Source of the DNA: Xanthobacteraceae bacterium
GTDB taxonomy: Bacteria; Pseudomonadota; Alphaproteobacteria; Rhizobiales; Xanthobacteraceae
NCBI GenBank assembly: GCA_031291445.1
Contig: JARLJA010000143.1
Span: 62,001 to 126,000, forward strand
Reading direction: 5' to 3'
Length of the DNA stretch: 64,000 nt
Position numbers and translations under genes: made by a program. A model generated the notes under the pieces. It ran no database searches. It saw nothing but the letters and a program-made list of their open reading frames with translations, and had not been told where the DNA came from. Positions 56,996 to 64,000 of the stretch are shown here, in pieces (position 1 is the stretch's first letter; every line of letters starts with the position of its first letter).

Positions 56996-57829
56996 ATGCC
57001 ACAGCCGTTGCGATCGCGCCCCGCAGCCGAGCCCCGCTTCGCGCGCAGCCTGGCGATCGGCGCCGACCTGGACGATCCGCCGCAGCCCATGCCGGGTGAC
57101 GTTCCGGTCAGGACTCTCCTGAACGATCCCGCCAAGTCGGCGGTGCCGTCGCGTAGCGGGCTGATTGTCGAAAGCGTGCCGGAGCTGGCGCTCCATCGCC
57201 TTCGGATCGTGCTCGCAAGCCTGCGGCCGGGCGCTGGCGAGACCGCCTCGGTCGCTCACGACGCTCCCGTTGGCGCGATGGATCGGGCCGCGGATCCGGT
57301 GATCGCGGGCCTGTCCGACGCGCTGGCCGCCGCGGAGCGGGCCGGCGACCCGCATTTCGGCATCTATGCCGACGCCGTGCGGCTCGCGATTGCGATCAGG
57401 CTGCTGGGCCAGCAGCCCGGCCATGCCCTGCGCGGCGATGAACGGGCCGAGCCGCCGCCCGCCGCACGCCAGATGCATGCCCTGCAGAAATGGCGGCTCA
57501 AGCGGGTACTCGCGTACATCGACGATCACCTGCCCAGCAAGATTTCGCTGGGCGATCTCGCCGCGGTCGCCGGATTGAGGCGCATGCATTTCGCCTCCCA
57601 GTTTCGCGCGGCAACCGGGCTGCGCCCGCATGAATACCTGCTGCGGCGCCGTATCCGCCGCGCCCAGGAACTGATGCTGCTCGGCCCGGCGACGACGATC
57701 GTCGACATCGCGCTGACCGTGGGCTTCCAGACCCAGGCTCATTTCACCACGGTGTTCAAGCGGTTCGTGGGGCATACGCCGTTCCAATGGCGGAGCGCCC
57801 GCCGTGGCGACAGCCCGGCCTGTTCGTGA
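56996..57829 (+). CDS. AraC-family transcriptional regulator
   Basis: A 277-residue regulator with a variable N-terminal region and the AraC double helix-turn-helix at about residues 172-265: RVLAYIDDHLPSKISLGDLA, MHFASQFRAATGLRPHEYLL, and IVDIALTVGFQTQAHFTTVF with FKRFVGHTPFQWR. GGAGAGG lies eight bases before the ATG. It is convergent with the small secreted protein gene. The effector and targets are unknown. Confidence 0.9.
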   Translation: MPQPLRSRPAAEPRFARSLAIGADLDDPPQPMPGDVPVRTLLNDPAKSAVPSRSGLIVESVPELALHRLRIVLASLRPGAGETASVAHDAPVGAMDRAADPVIAGLSDALAAAERAGDPHFGIYADAVRLAIAIRLLGQQPGHALRGDERAEPPPAARQMHALQKWRLKRVLAYIDDHLPSKISLGDLAAVAGLRRMHFASQFRAATGLRPHEYLLRRRIRRAQELMLLGPATTIVDIALTVGFQTQAHFTTVFKRFVGHTPFQWRSARRGDSPACS

Positions 57830-57879
57830 TCCCGCAGTCGCCGCTGCGACGTGGCACGCGTCGCTGCGGCGGCCGGCGG

Positions 57880-58224
57880 TCAGCGCTCCAGCGCGCGTCG
57901 GGCCTTGTCCAGCTGCATGTCGCAGAGCGCCGGATTGCCGGCGCGGTCGGCGGTGCGGGCCCTGTCGAGCAGGTTCAGCGCGACCCTGAAGTTGCGTCCG
58001 GCGGCCCCCTCGGCTGCAGCGATCGAGCCCGGCGTGGGCTGGTAGTTACGCGTGGCGCTGAGCGATTCCGGCATCGACGGGCCGGCGCCGGCGCGGCTGT
58101 CGATGGCGGCGTCGAGCCGTGCCTGCAGGCGCTCGATCGCACGCGTGCAGGGGCCTGCCGCAGCCGGAACCGCGATGAACATCAAGATCGCGCCGGCCAG
58201 GGCGGGGGGCGTGGTGCTTTGCAT
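57880..58224 (-). CDS. Small secreted hypothetical protein
   Basis: A 114-residue protein with a signal peptide (about residues 1-23, LAGAILMFIAVPAAAGPC) and a helical mature part with two Cys (GPCTRAIERLQARLDAAIDS and NPALCDMQLDKARRALER) that may form a disulfide. Function unknown; probably periplasmic. The ATG at 58222-58224 follows GGAGATC. It is divergent from the secreted hydrolase. Confidence 0.7.
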   Translation of the reverse strand: MQSTTPPALAGAILMFIAVPAAAGPCTRAIERLQARLDAAIDSRAGAGPSMPESLSATRNYQPTPGSIAAAEGAAGRNFRVALNLLDRARTADRAGNPALCDMQLDKARRALER

Positions 58225-58423
58225 GAAGTGATCTCCGCGGAGTCGTTGCGAAAAGCCAATGGCAAGAGTCATCTCGCGTGTCTTTCCCAAATGACCGTCG
58301 ATCGATCCGGTTCCGGCGTTGCGTCGTGCACGGGCGCGATGAGGAGGCGCGTTCACCCTTCAGCGTGCGTTCACGCGTCGGCGTTCACTGTTGCCCGGAG
58401 TTGCCGTCGAATCACCGGTTCAG

Positions 58424-59281
58424 ATGAGGGGAGCCAGGATCGTGCGAGTGTCGGGATGGGTTGCGGCTGTTGCCCTGATGTTTTCGACCGGCGCGGCGCT
58501 GCCGCGGCAAGCCGCCACGCCCGGCCGTGATGACGCCATCGCGCAATCCCGGGAAGCGGAGGGAATTTCGCCGGGACAATTGCTTGATCTGCGGCTCCGT
58601 GGAGGGGGCGACCAGAGGGTCCTGTACCTGTCGCCGGCGAAACCCGTCGCCGTCGTGGTGATGCTGCCCGGCGGCGCCGGCGACATCGGCCTGGAAGGCG
58701 ACGGCGGGATCCGCCACGGCAACAATTTCCTGGTCCGGACCCGCGACCTCTGGGTGCAGCACGGTTACGCCGTTCTCATTCCCGACACCATCGACCACGC
58801 CAGCCTGCGCGGCGATCGCAGTTCTGCCGACTATGCCGCGGCGGTGGTGGACCTCGCCGGGTTCGCCCGGTCGCGCGCGTCGGCTCCGGTCTTCCTGCTC
58901 GGGACCAGCCAGGGCGCGATCGCGGCCGTGAACGGGGCGGCCCATGCGCCGCAGGGCCTGATCTCCGGGCTGATCCTCACCGAGTCGGTGTCGCGGATCG
59001 GCGGCAGCGGAGAGTCGGTGTTCAGCGCCGCGCCGCAGGATGTCAGGGTGCCGGCCCTGGTCGTGGCCAACCGGGACGATCAATGCGATGTCGCCCCACC
59101 GCCGGACGCGCCGCGGATCGTCGCCGCGATGCGGAATTCGCCCGACGCCCATGTCGCGTTCGTCAACGGAGGAACGGCCGCATCCGGGAGAGCCTGCGGC
59201 TCCCTGACGCCCCACGGCTACTACGGCATCGAACCGCAGGTCGTCGATCTGATCGCGGGCTGGATGGAAGCCCATCGATGA
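58424..59281 (+). CDS. Secreted alpha/beta-hydrolase-like protein
   Basis: A 285-residue protein with an N-terminal signal peptide (VAAVALMFSTGAALPRQ) and an alpha/beta-hydrolase fold: VVVMLPGGAGDIGLEGDGGI, the nucleophile elbow FLLGTSQGAIAAV (Gly-Thr-Ser-Gln-Gly), VVANRDDQCDVAPPPDAP and LTPHGYYGIEPQVVDLIAGW with a candidate catalytic His. Substrate unknown. The start is uncertain among ATG 58424, GTG 58442 and GTG 58448; the last has the best spacing from AGGA. Confidence 0.75.
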   Translation: MRGARIVRVSGWVAAVALMFSTGAALPRQAATPGRDDAIAQSREAEGISPGQLLDLRLRGGGDQRVLYLSPAKPVAVVVMLPGGAGDIGLEGDGGIRHGNNFLVRTRDLWVQHGYAVLIPDTIDHASLRGDRSSADYAAAVVDLAGFARSRASAPVFLLGTSQGAIAAVNGAAHAPQGLISGLILTESVSRIGGSGESVFSAAPQDVRVPALVVANRDDQCDVAPPPDAPRIVAAMRNSPDAHVAFVNGGTAASGRACGSLTPHGYYGIEPQVVDLIAGWMEAHR

Positions 59282-59430
59282 GCCGGGCCGGCCTGCGCGG
59301 CTGCTTGCCGAGGCCCTTCCCGGCGAAGACCACCACGCGCTTCGCACTGGCAACATCGCCGGTCTCCGCTTAGTCTCGGTCTGCAAAGCCGGCCCGTCAG
59401 AGGCCGGCCGCATCCGGGAGAACGCGCGCA

Positions 59431-60603
59431 ATGCCTGTCACCAAAGCCGTCGGCGTCTCGCTGGGAGCCGTGCTCCTCGCCTGCTGCCCGCTCCTCAGCC
59501 CCGCCCATGCCAAGCCGTTCATGATCGTCGGTTGCGACGAGAAAGTGTCGTGGGACGATGACGGCAAGACCGTCCTGGCCGCGCCGGGCAAGGACACGGT
59601 CCTGATCGTCGATCTCGCCGATCCCGAGGCGCCGAAGATCGTCGCCACCCTGCCGCTGAAGAATTCGGTGATCGGGCCGCCGGTCAATCTCGACATCGAC
59701 CCGTCCGGCTCGGTGGCGCTGGTGGCGGATTCGGTCGACGTCATCAAGGATGGCGACGCGCTCAAGCAGGTGCCCGACAACAAGATCTACGTCATCGATC
59801 TCAAGGCGAACCCGCCGAAATTGGCGGCGACGGTGACCGGCGGCAAGCAGCCGTCGGGCCTGAGCATCAGCCCGTCCGGCAGGATGGCGCTGGTCGCCAA
59901 CCGCGGCGACAACTCCATCAGCGTGCTCTCGATCGACGGCACCGACGTCAAGGTCACCGATACGGTCGCGATGCCCGACAGCATCGCCCATGTGGTGTTT
60001 ACGCCGGACGGCAAGCGCGCGCTGGCGGTGCGCTTCCCGGCGCACAAGGTCTCGGTGCTCGACATCGCCGGCGACAAGGTGACCTACAGCAAGATCGACC
60101 TGCCGACCGGGCAGTGGCCCTACAATGCCGTGGTGACGCCCGACGGCAAGATCGCGCTGACCTCCGACAACGGCGGCGCGGGATCGTCCGACGGCAGCGT
60201 CGACACCACCAGCGTGATCGATCTCGAGGCCGATCCGCCGCGCATCATCGACCGGGTGGTGGTCGGCGACGGCCCCGAGGGGCTGGCGATGAGCCCGAAA
60301 GGCGATCTCGCCGCCGCCGCCATCCTGCGCGGCTCCAACATGAAGAAGGCGTTCTTCCACCATCCCACCGGCAGCGTCGCGGTGCTGAAGATCGACGGCA
60401 AGACGGTGACCAGGACCCAGGACATCGAGGTCGGCGGCTTGCCCGAAGCGATCATGTTCACGCCGGACGGCCGCTACATCCTGGTCGGCAACTACCTCAC
60501 CGAGGATTTCTCGATCCTCAAGGTCGACGGCACCCGAGTGACCGACACCGGCAAGCGCTTCAAGGTGCCGGGCCATCCGGCTTCGGCGCGCATGAGCCGC
60601 TAG
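59431..60603 (+). CDS. Secreted beta-propeller protein (YVTN/lactonase-like repeats)
   Basis: A 390-residue protein with a signal peptide (residues 1-27, LLACCPLLSPAHAK) and repeated blades of about 45 residues, such as QPSGLSISPSGRMALVANRG, IAHVVFTPDGKRALAVRF, GPEGLAMSPKGDLAAAAI and LPEAIMFTPDGRYILVGNYL. The blade pattern matches YVTN or 6-phosphogluconolactonase-like propellers. Catalysis cannot be inferred; these proteins often bind partners in the periplasm. GGGAG precedes the ATG by ten bases. Confidence 0.8.
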   Translation: MPVTKAVGVSLGAVLLACCPLLSPAHAKPFMIVGCDEKVSWDDDGKTVLAAPGKDTVLIVDLADPEAPKIVATLPLKNSVIGPPVNLDIDPSGSVALVADSVDVIKDGDALKQVPDNKIYVIDLKANPPKLAATVTGGKQPSGLSISPSGRMALVANRGDNSISVLSIDGTDVKVTDTVAMPDSIAHVVFTPDGKRALAVRFPAHKVSVLDIAGDKVTYSKIDLPTGQWPYNAVVTPDGKIALTSDNGGAGSSDGSVDTTSVIDLEADPPRIIDRVVVGDGPEGLAMSPKGDLAAAAILRGSNMKKAFFHHPTGSVAVLKIDGKTVTRTQDIEVGGLPEAIMFTPDGRYILVGNYLTEDFSILKVDGTRVTDTGKRFKVPGHPASARMSR

Positions 60604-60742
60604 CGCCGCGCCTCGTGCGGGAAGGGGCGGCAAGGATGCGAGGATGCGTGGACGCCTTGCCCGTTGCACGAGGCGTGACGCGATATCAACGCGTCGCCTC
60701 GGTTCCGTGTCGCTGCCGCCGGGGCGCGCCTTGTTCCAGCGG

Positions 60743-61226
60743 TCAATTTCCGCCGGTGGCGGACCCGACCTGGCCCAGGGAAAAGTCGCACTCCTTGAGC
60801 ATGGGCCTGAAGGCCTGTTCCCCGCCGATGGTGGCAATCCGCTTGTAGTAGTCGTAGGGCTGCGTCGACTCGGCCGGCCCCTTCACTTCGAACACATAAA
60901 TGTCGTGAAGAACCCGTCCGTCCTCGCGAATCCGGCCTCGGCCGAACAGCGGATCGTCCGTGGGCAGCTTCTTCATCTCGCCGACGACGAGCTTTCCGTC
61001 ATGGGAGGGGTGCTGCCGAATGGTTTTCAGATAGCGGCTGACGCCCGCATAGACCCCGGCCTGGACGTCGGACGGCATTCTTCCCCTCATTCGATCGGCG
61101 AACCGCCTGCCGAAAGCGCGGGTGCCGTCGTTGAGATCCCAGTAGGTGGAATTGACGAACGTCATGCCCTGCGCCGATTTCAGCCCGAGCCCGTCGACAA
61201 GAGAGATGCCGTCGTGACCGGCGACG
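60743..61226 (-). pseudogene. C-terminal fragment of ABC branched-chain/amide-type binding protein
   Basis: The minus frame carries about 160 C-terminal residues of a type 1 periplasmic binding protein: GISLVDGLGLKSAQGMTFVN, TYWDLNDGTRAFGRRFADRM, SDVQAGVYAGVSRYLKTIRQ, RVLHDIYVFEVKGPAEST, then a normal end. The N-terminal signal peptide and first lobe are missing; the sequence upstream turns into an antisense piece of another gene. It is a relic, related to but not continuous with the intact binding protein at 63078. Confidence 0.7.
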
Positions 61227-61543
61227 ATCTGCTGGAATTCGTCTCGCCTCTGGTCGCCGAACCGGGGGCGCGGCCGGGATATGTCGAGATTCTCGAAGAC
61301 ATGCCGTTGACCCCGGTCGGCAAGATCTACAAGCCGACCCTCCGCGTGCTTGCGACGGCGCGTGGCATGACCCGCGTGCTGGAAGCCGCGGGGTTTGCTC
61401 CGCTCGACTACGATCTCCGCGTCGCCGAGGCTGGCGCGACGGTCGCGATCGCGGACGAAGGGCGGCGGGAGATCGCGCGAAATGCTCTGCGCGGGATGCC
61501 GGTCGCCTATGACGTCGTCGCGCCATCGACGCATCGAGAGTGA
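61214..61543 (+). pseudogene. C-terminal fragment of acyl-CoA synthetase
   Basis: The plus frame carries the last about 109 residues of an AMP-forming ligase: DDLLEFVSPLVAEP, then PGYVEILEDMPLTPVGKIYK with the catalytic C-terminal lysine, then PTLRVLATARGMTRVLEAAG and a stop at 61543. The rest of the gene is absent. It points away from, and abuts within a few bases, the truncated binding-protein gene on the other strand. Confidence 0.65.
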
Positions 61544-61919
61544 TCGCGCTTCGACCACGAGGCCGATCCGTGGGGCGGTTGAAGCGAAGAGTTGGCCGGT
61601 ATTGACGGCGTTCTGGCGAGCGATCACGAGATCTCCGATCAACCGGGAATTCGCCGTCCGCGTCAACCGTGGACAGTTCGGTAGCGGCAGCGCTGAGCGA
61701 AAATTTTCGTCGTTCGGGTCACGCGCCGGACCTTCTGTGTGGAGGGGCTGCCAACGGAGACCATGCTCATCTTCTGTGCAGCGTGCCCAACGGCTTGCCA
61801 AAACTCTTCGAGATTTTTGACCTGGCGCAATGAAGTTTTTCTAATTTTTGATCTTGCGCAACGCTCAAAGTTCAACTTATTGTCCTCTGGGCATCAAGTT
61901 GCCCATAGGGGGTATGCTG
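61544..61919. other. Formamidase upstream region
   Basis: This 376-base gap contains the presumed promoter of the formamidase operon. It becomes A/T-rich from about 61800 and contains the tandem repeat noted separately. I see no gene in it. Confidence 0.45.
61813..61861 (+). promoter_or_regulatory. Tandem direct repeat upstream of formamidase
   Basis: ATTTTTGACCTGGCGCAA (61813-61830) and ATTTTTGATCTTGCGCAA (61844-61861) are direct repeats differing at two of 18 bases, with starts 31 bases apart, about three helical turns. They end 58 bases before the formamidase ATG. This is the form of a two-site operator for an unknown regulator. Confidence 0.55.
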
Positions 61920-63035
61920 ATGGCGCTACGTCATAGGATCACCGTCGATCGCACCAAGCCGCTGTCTCTTGCGCCGAATGAGGGCCACAACCGTTGGCAT
62001 CCGGACATTCCCTGCGCATGCAAGTGCAAGAGCGGCGATACGGTCGAAATCGCGACCCGCGATTCGTTCGACTGTCAAATCTGCCCGACCACGACGGCTG
62101 ACGACCTCAAGTCCGCCAGCCTGGCACGAGCTCATCCACTTAGCGGCCCGGTCTTCGTCGAAGATGCAGAACCTGGGGACCTGCTCGCTGTCCACATCGA
62201 GGACGTGCGATCGCACGATGAGGGCTTCACCGCCATCATGCCGGGATTCGGCTTCCTCCGCGACATGTTCCCAAATCCCCACATTGTTCACTGGCAGATG
62301 CGCGACGGCTTTGCCTACTCGCCGCAACTGCCGAACGTGCGCATCCCGGGGGCGCCGTTCATGGGCGTCATGGGTCTGGCACCGTCACGCGAACTGCTCA
62401 CGCAAATAAAGCGACGGGAGGCCGCGCTGCTCGCAAGGGGCGGAGCCGTCATGATGCCGGAGCCAAGCGGAGCCATTCCGTCGCATGAGCCGCTTGCATC
62501 GGAAGCGATCAGAACGATCGCGCCGCACGAAACCGGAGGCAACCTGGACATCAGGCACCTGGTTGCCGGAAGCACGCTATATCTTCCGGTCTATGTCGAG
62601 GGCGGCCTGTTTTCGACCGGCGACGCGCATTTCGCACAGGGCGATGGCGAATCGTGCGGTACCGCGATCGAGACATCGGCCGTCCTGGTTGCGAAGTTCG
62701 AACTGCTGAAAGGTGAGGCTGCCCGGCGACAGCAGAAAGACGCGTCGTTCGGAAGTTCCCGATCGCTTTCCGTCCTCAACGAAGCGCGTCCTTTCTACGC
62801 GACGACAGGGACTTGCGTGTCGAGTGCCGGCGAGAATTTCTCCGAGGACATTTCCCTGGCCACGCGCAACGCGCTTCTGAACATGCTCCGGCATATCGTC
62901 GACCAATACGGGATGACGGAAGAACAGGCGTACTCGCTGATCAGCGTGGCGGTGAATTTGCGTATCAGCCAAATCGTCGACGTGCCGAACGTTACGGTCT
63001 CGGCATTCCTGCCGACCGACATCTTCCTCGCCTGA
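61920..63035 (+). CDS. Formamidase/acetamidase family protein
   Basis: A 371-residue FmdA/AmdA-family enzyme hydrolysing short-chain amides to acid and ammonia in the cytoplasm. Family markers are PLSLAPNEGHNRWHPDIPCA, VEDAEPGDLLAVHIEDV, and the highly conserved STGDAHFAQGDGESCGTAIE. The ATG at 61920 has AGGGGG seven bases upstream; the ATG at 61914 is too close to it. It precedes a urea/amide-type ABC binding protein by 42 bases, which fits an operon for uptake and hydrolysis of a short amide as nitrogen source. Confidence 0.9.
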   Translation: MALRHRITVDRTKPLSLAPNEGHNRWHPDIPCACKCKSGDTVEIATRDSFDCQICPTTTADDLKSASLARAHPLSGPVFVEDAEPGDLLAVHIEDVRSHDEGFTAIMPGFGFLRDMFPNPHIVHWQMRDGFAYSPQLPNVRIPGAPFMGVMGLAPSRELLTQIKRREAALLARGGAVMMPEPSGAIPSHEPLASEAIRTIAPHETGGNLDIRHLVAGSTLYLPVYVEGGLFSTGDAHFAQGDGESCGTAIETSAVLVAKFELLKGEAARRQQKDASFGSSRSLSVLNEARPFYATTGTCVSSAGENFSEDISLATRNALLNMLRHIVDQYGMTEEQAYSLISVAVNLRISQIVDVPNVTVSAFLPTDIFLA

Positions 63036-63077
63036 GCCGCATCAAACCAATTTCACAGACATTCGGAGATAAAAACG

Positions 63078-64000
63078 ATGAAGTATCTTCGCGCAACAGC
63101 CGTGTGTTCAGCGCTGCTCGTGGGCTTTCCTCTCCTCGCGGCGGCGGAGTCTCCCATCAAGATCGGGCTTCTCGAGGATCAGACCGGGATTTTGGCCCAG
63201 GGGGGCCTGCCGAAGGTGCATGGCGCGGAGCTGGCGGTCGCCGAGATCAACGCAGCCGGAGGCGTATTGGGACGTCCGCTGGAGCTGGTGGTCTACGACG
63301 CGCAATCCGACAATCAGAGATATCAGGAATTCGCGCGGCGACTGACCCAGAGCGACAAAGTCGACGTTCTCATGGGAGGGCTGACAAGCGCGTCTCGGGT
63401 CGCGGTCCAGCCCATCGCGGAACGCACCAAGACCCTCTATTTCTACAACAACGAGTACGAGGGCGGCACCTGCGACTCGAATATGGCGATCACGGGCGTC
63501 GTACCCGAGCAATATCTGGCGCTCATTCCGTGGATGCTCAAAAACGTCGGCAAGAAGGTCTACATCATCGCGGCGGACTATAATTTCGGCCAGATCCTCG
63601 GCTTGTGGGTGCGGAAGCTGGTGAAGGAGAACGGCGGAACGCTGGTCGGCGAGGAGTACATTCCCCTCAGCGTTTCGCAATTCGGCCAGACGATATCGAA
63701 CATCCAGGCAGCGAAACCAGACTTCGTCTTTACCGCGATGGTCGGAAGCAACCAGGTGGCGTATTTTCAGCAAGCTTCGGCCGCCGGACTGAAAATCCCC
63801 ATGGCCAGCCCGATCAATGGAACGCTTCTGTACGAGCACAAACAGCTTCCCCGCCCCGTGATGGCCAACATGTATCTGGGCGTGAACTACATGGAGGAGC
63901 TGAAGACGGATGAAAACAAGGGTTTTGTCGAGCGATGGCGCGCGAAATATCCGAACGAGCCGTACATCAACCAGCCCGGCGAGGATTCATATGTCGGCGT
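63078..64000 (+). CDS. Urea/short-chain amide-type ABC transporter binding protein, 3' end outside window
   Basis: The frame is open from the ATG at 63078 (GGAGAT at seven bases) to the window edge, giving 307 residues. It has a signal peptide (residues 1-23, SALLVGFPLLAAAE) and a type 1 periplasmic binding fold: SPIKIGLLEDQTGILAQGGL, GAELAVAEINAAGGVLGRPL, LYFYNNEYEGGTCDSNM, IIAADYNFGQILGLWVRKLV. The pattern is close to UrtA/FmdD/AmiC-like receptors for urea and short amides. Permease and ATPase genes should follow beyond the window. Together with the formamidase it forms an amide utilisation operon. Confidence 0.9.
   Translation, partial: MKYLRATAVCSALLVGFPLLAAAESPIKIGLLEDQTGILAQGGLPKVHGAELAVAEINAAGGVLGRPLELVVYDAQSDNQRYQEFARRLTQSDKVDVLMGGLTSASRVAVQPIAERTKTLYFYNNEYEGGTCDSNMAITGVVPEQYLALIPWMLKNVGKKVYIIAADYNFGQILGLWVRKLVKENGGTLVGEEYIPLSVSQFGQTISNIQAAKPDFVFTAMVGSNQVAYFQQASAAGLKIPMASPINGTLLYEHKQLPRPVMANMYLGVNYMEELKTDENKGFVERWRAKYPNEPYINQPGEDSYVG

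Overview
The window reads as a chromosomal segment of a high-GC alphaproteobacterium, most likely of the Bradyrhizobium/Rhodopseudomonas group (Nitrobacteraceae). The reasons are the RopB/Omp25-type outer membrane barrel, the draT-draG pair that controls nitrogenase, a form II CoxSLM-type hydroxylase, an Lrp-hpd pair, dispersed palindromic repeats between genes, and codon use with strongly G/C third positions. The genus is inferred from gene content, not from a marker gene.

Layout. 0-6.4 kb: 3' part of an autotransporter, an acyl-CoA synthetase, a two-barrel outer membrane protein and a short AraC-type regulator. 6.4-14.8 kb: D-amino acid dehydrogenase, the draTG switch, then a minus-strand set (LysR regulator, M20 deacylase, MFS importer, class III aminotransferase) that looks like import and catabolism of an N-acylated amino compound. 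15-18.4 kb: a hotdog thioesterase, a haloalkane dehalogenase-type hydrolase and a membrane sulfatase-fold protein. 18.4-26.5 kb: a cobalamin locus. cobT is divergent from cobS, a histidine phosphatase gene and cobU. Convergent to these is a btuB-btuC-btuD-btuF uptake operon under a well-preserved cobalamin riboswitch. 26.7-28.4 kb: an AsnC/Lrp regulator divergent from 4-hydroxyphenylpyruvate dioxygenase. 28.4-33.6 kb: repeats, a methyltransferase, and a coxS-coxL-coxM operon in form II gene order. 33.9-38.6 kb: 3-oxoacid CoA-transferase subunits, a repeat-rich gap, a chemoreceptor and a TusA-like protein.

38.9-42.7 kb: a tRNA-Ser(GGA) followed by a patch of lower-GC genes of unknown function, including a four-gene plus-strand run with a HEPN-domain protein and a two-helix membrane protein resembling SLATT effectors. 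This is the best candidate in the window for an undescribed (possibly defence-related) system, but the sequence does not prove it. 43.2-50.2 kb: a minus-strand set of Tat-exported amidase and amidohydrolase, an outer membrane barrel, a DHA2-type MFS pump and an ABM monooxygenase, probably for an amide or xenobiotic substrate. 50.6-55.1 kb: a secreted CxxCH protein whose stop overlaps the TTG start of a 977-residue zinc ribbon-adenylate cyclase-ATPase. 55.3-60.6 kb: small genes, Dps, an AraC regulator, and secreted alpha/beta-hydrolase and beta-propeller proteins. 60.7-61.5 kb: two gene tails facing each other (ABC binding protein and acyl-CoA ligase), a recombination scar. 61.9-64 kb: a formamidase/acetamidase and the start of a urea/amide-type ABC binding protein, cut by the window edge.
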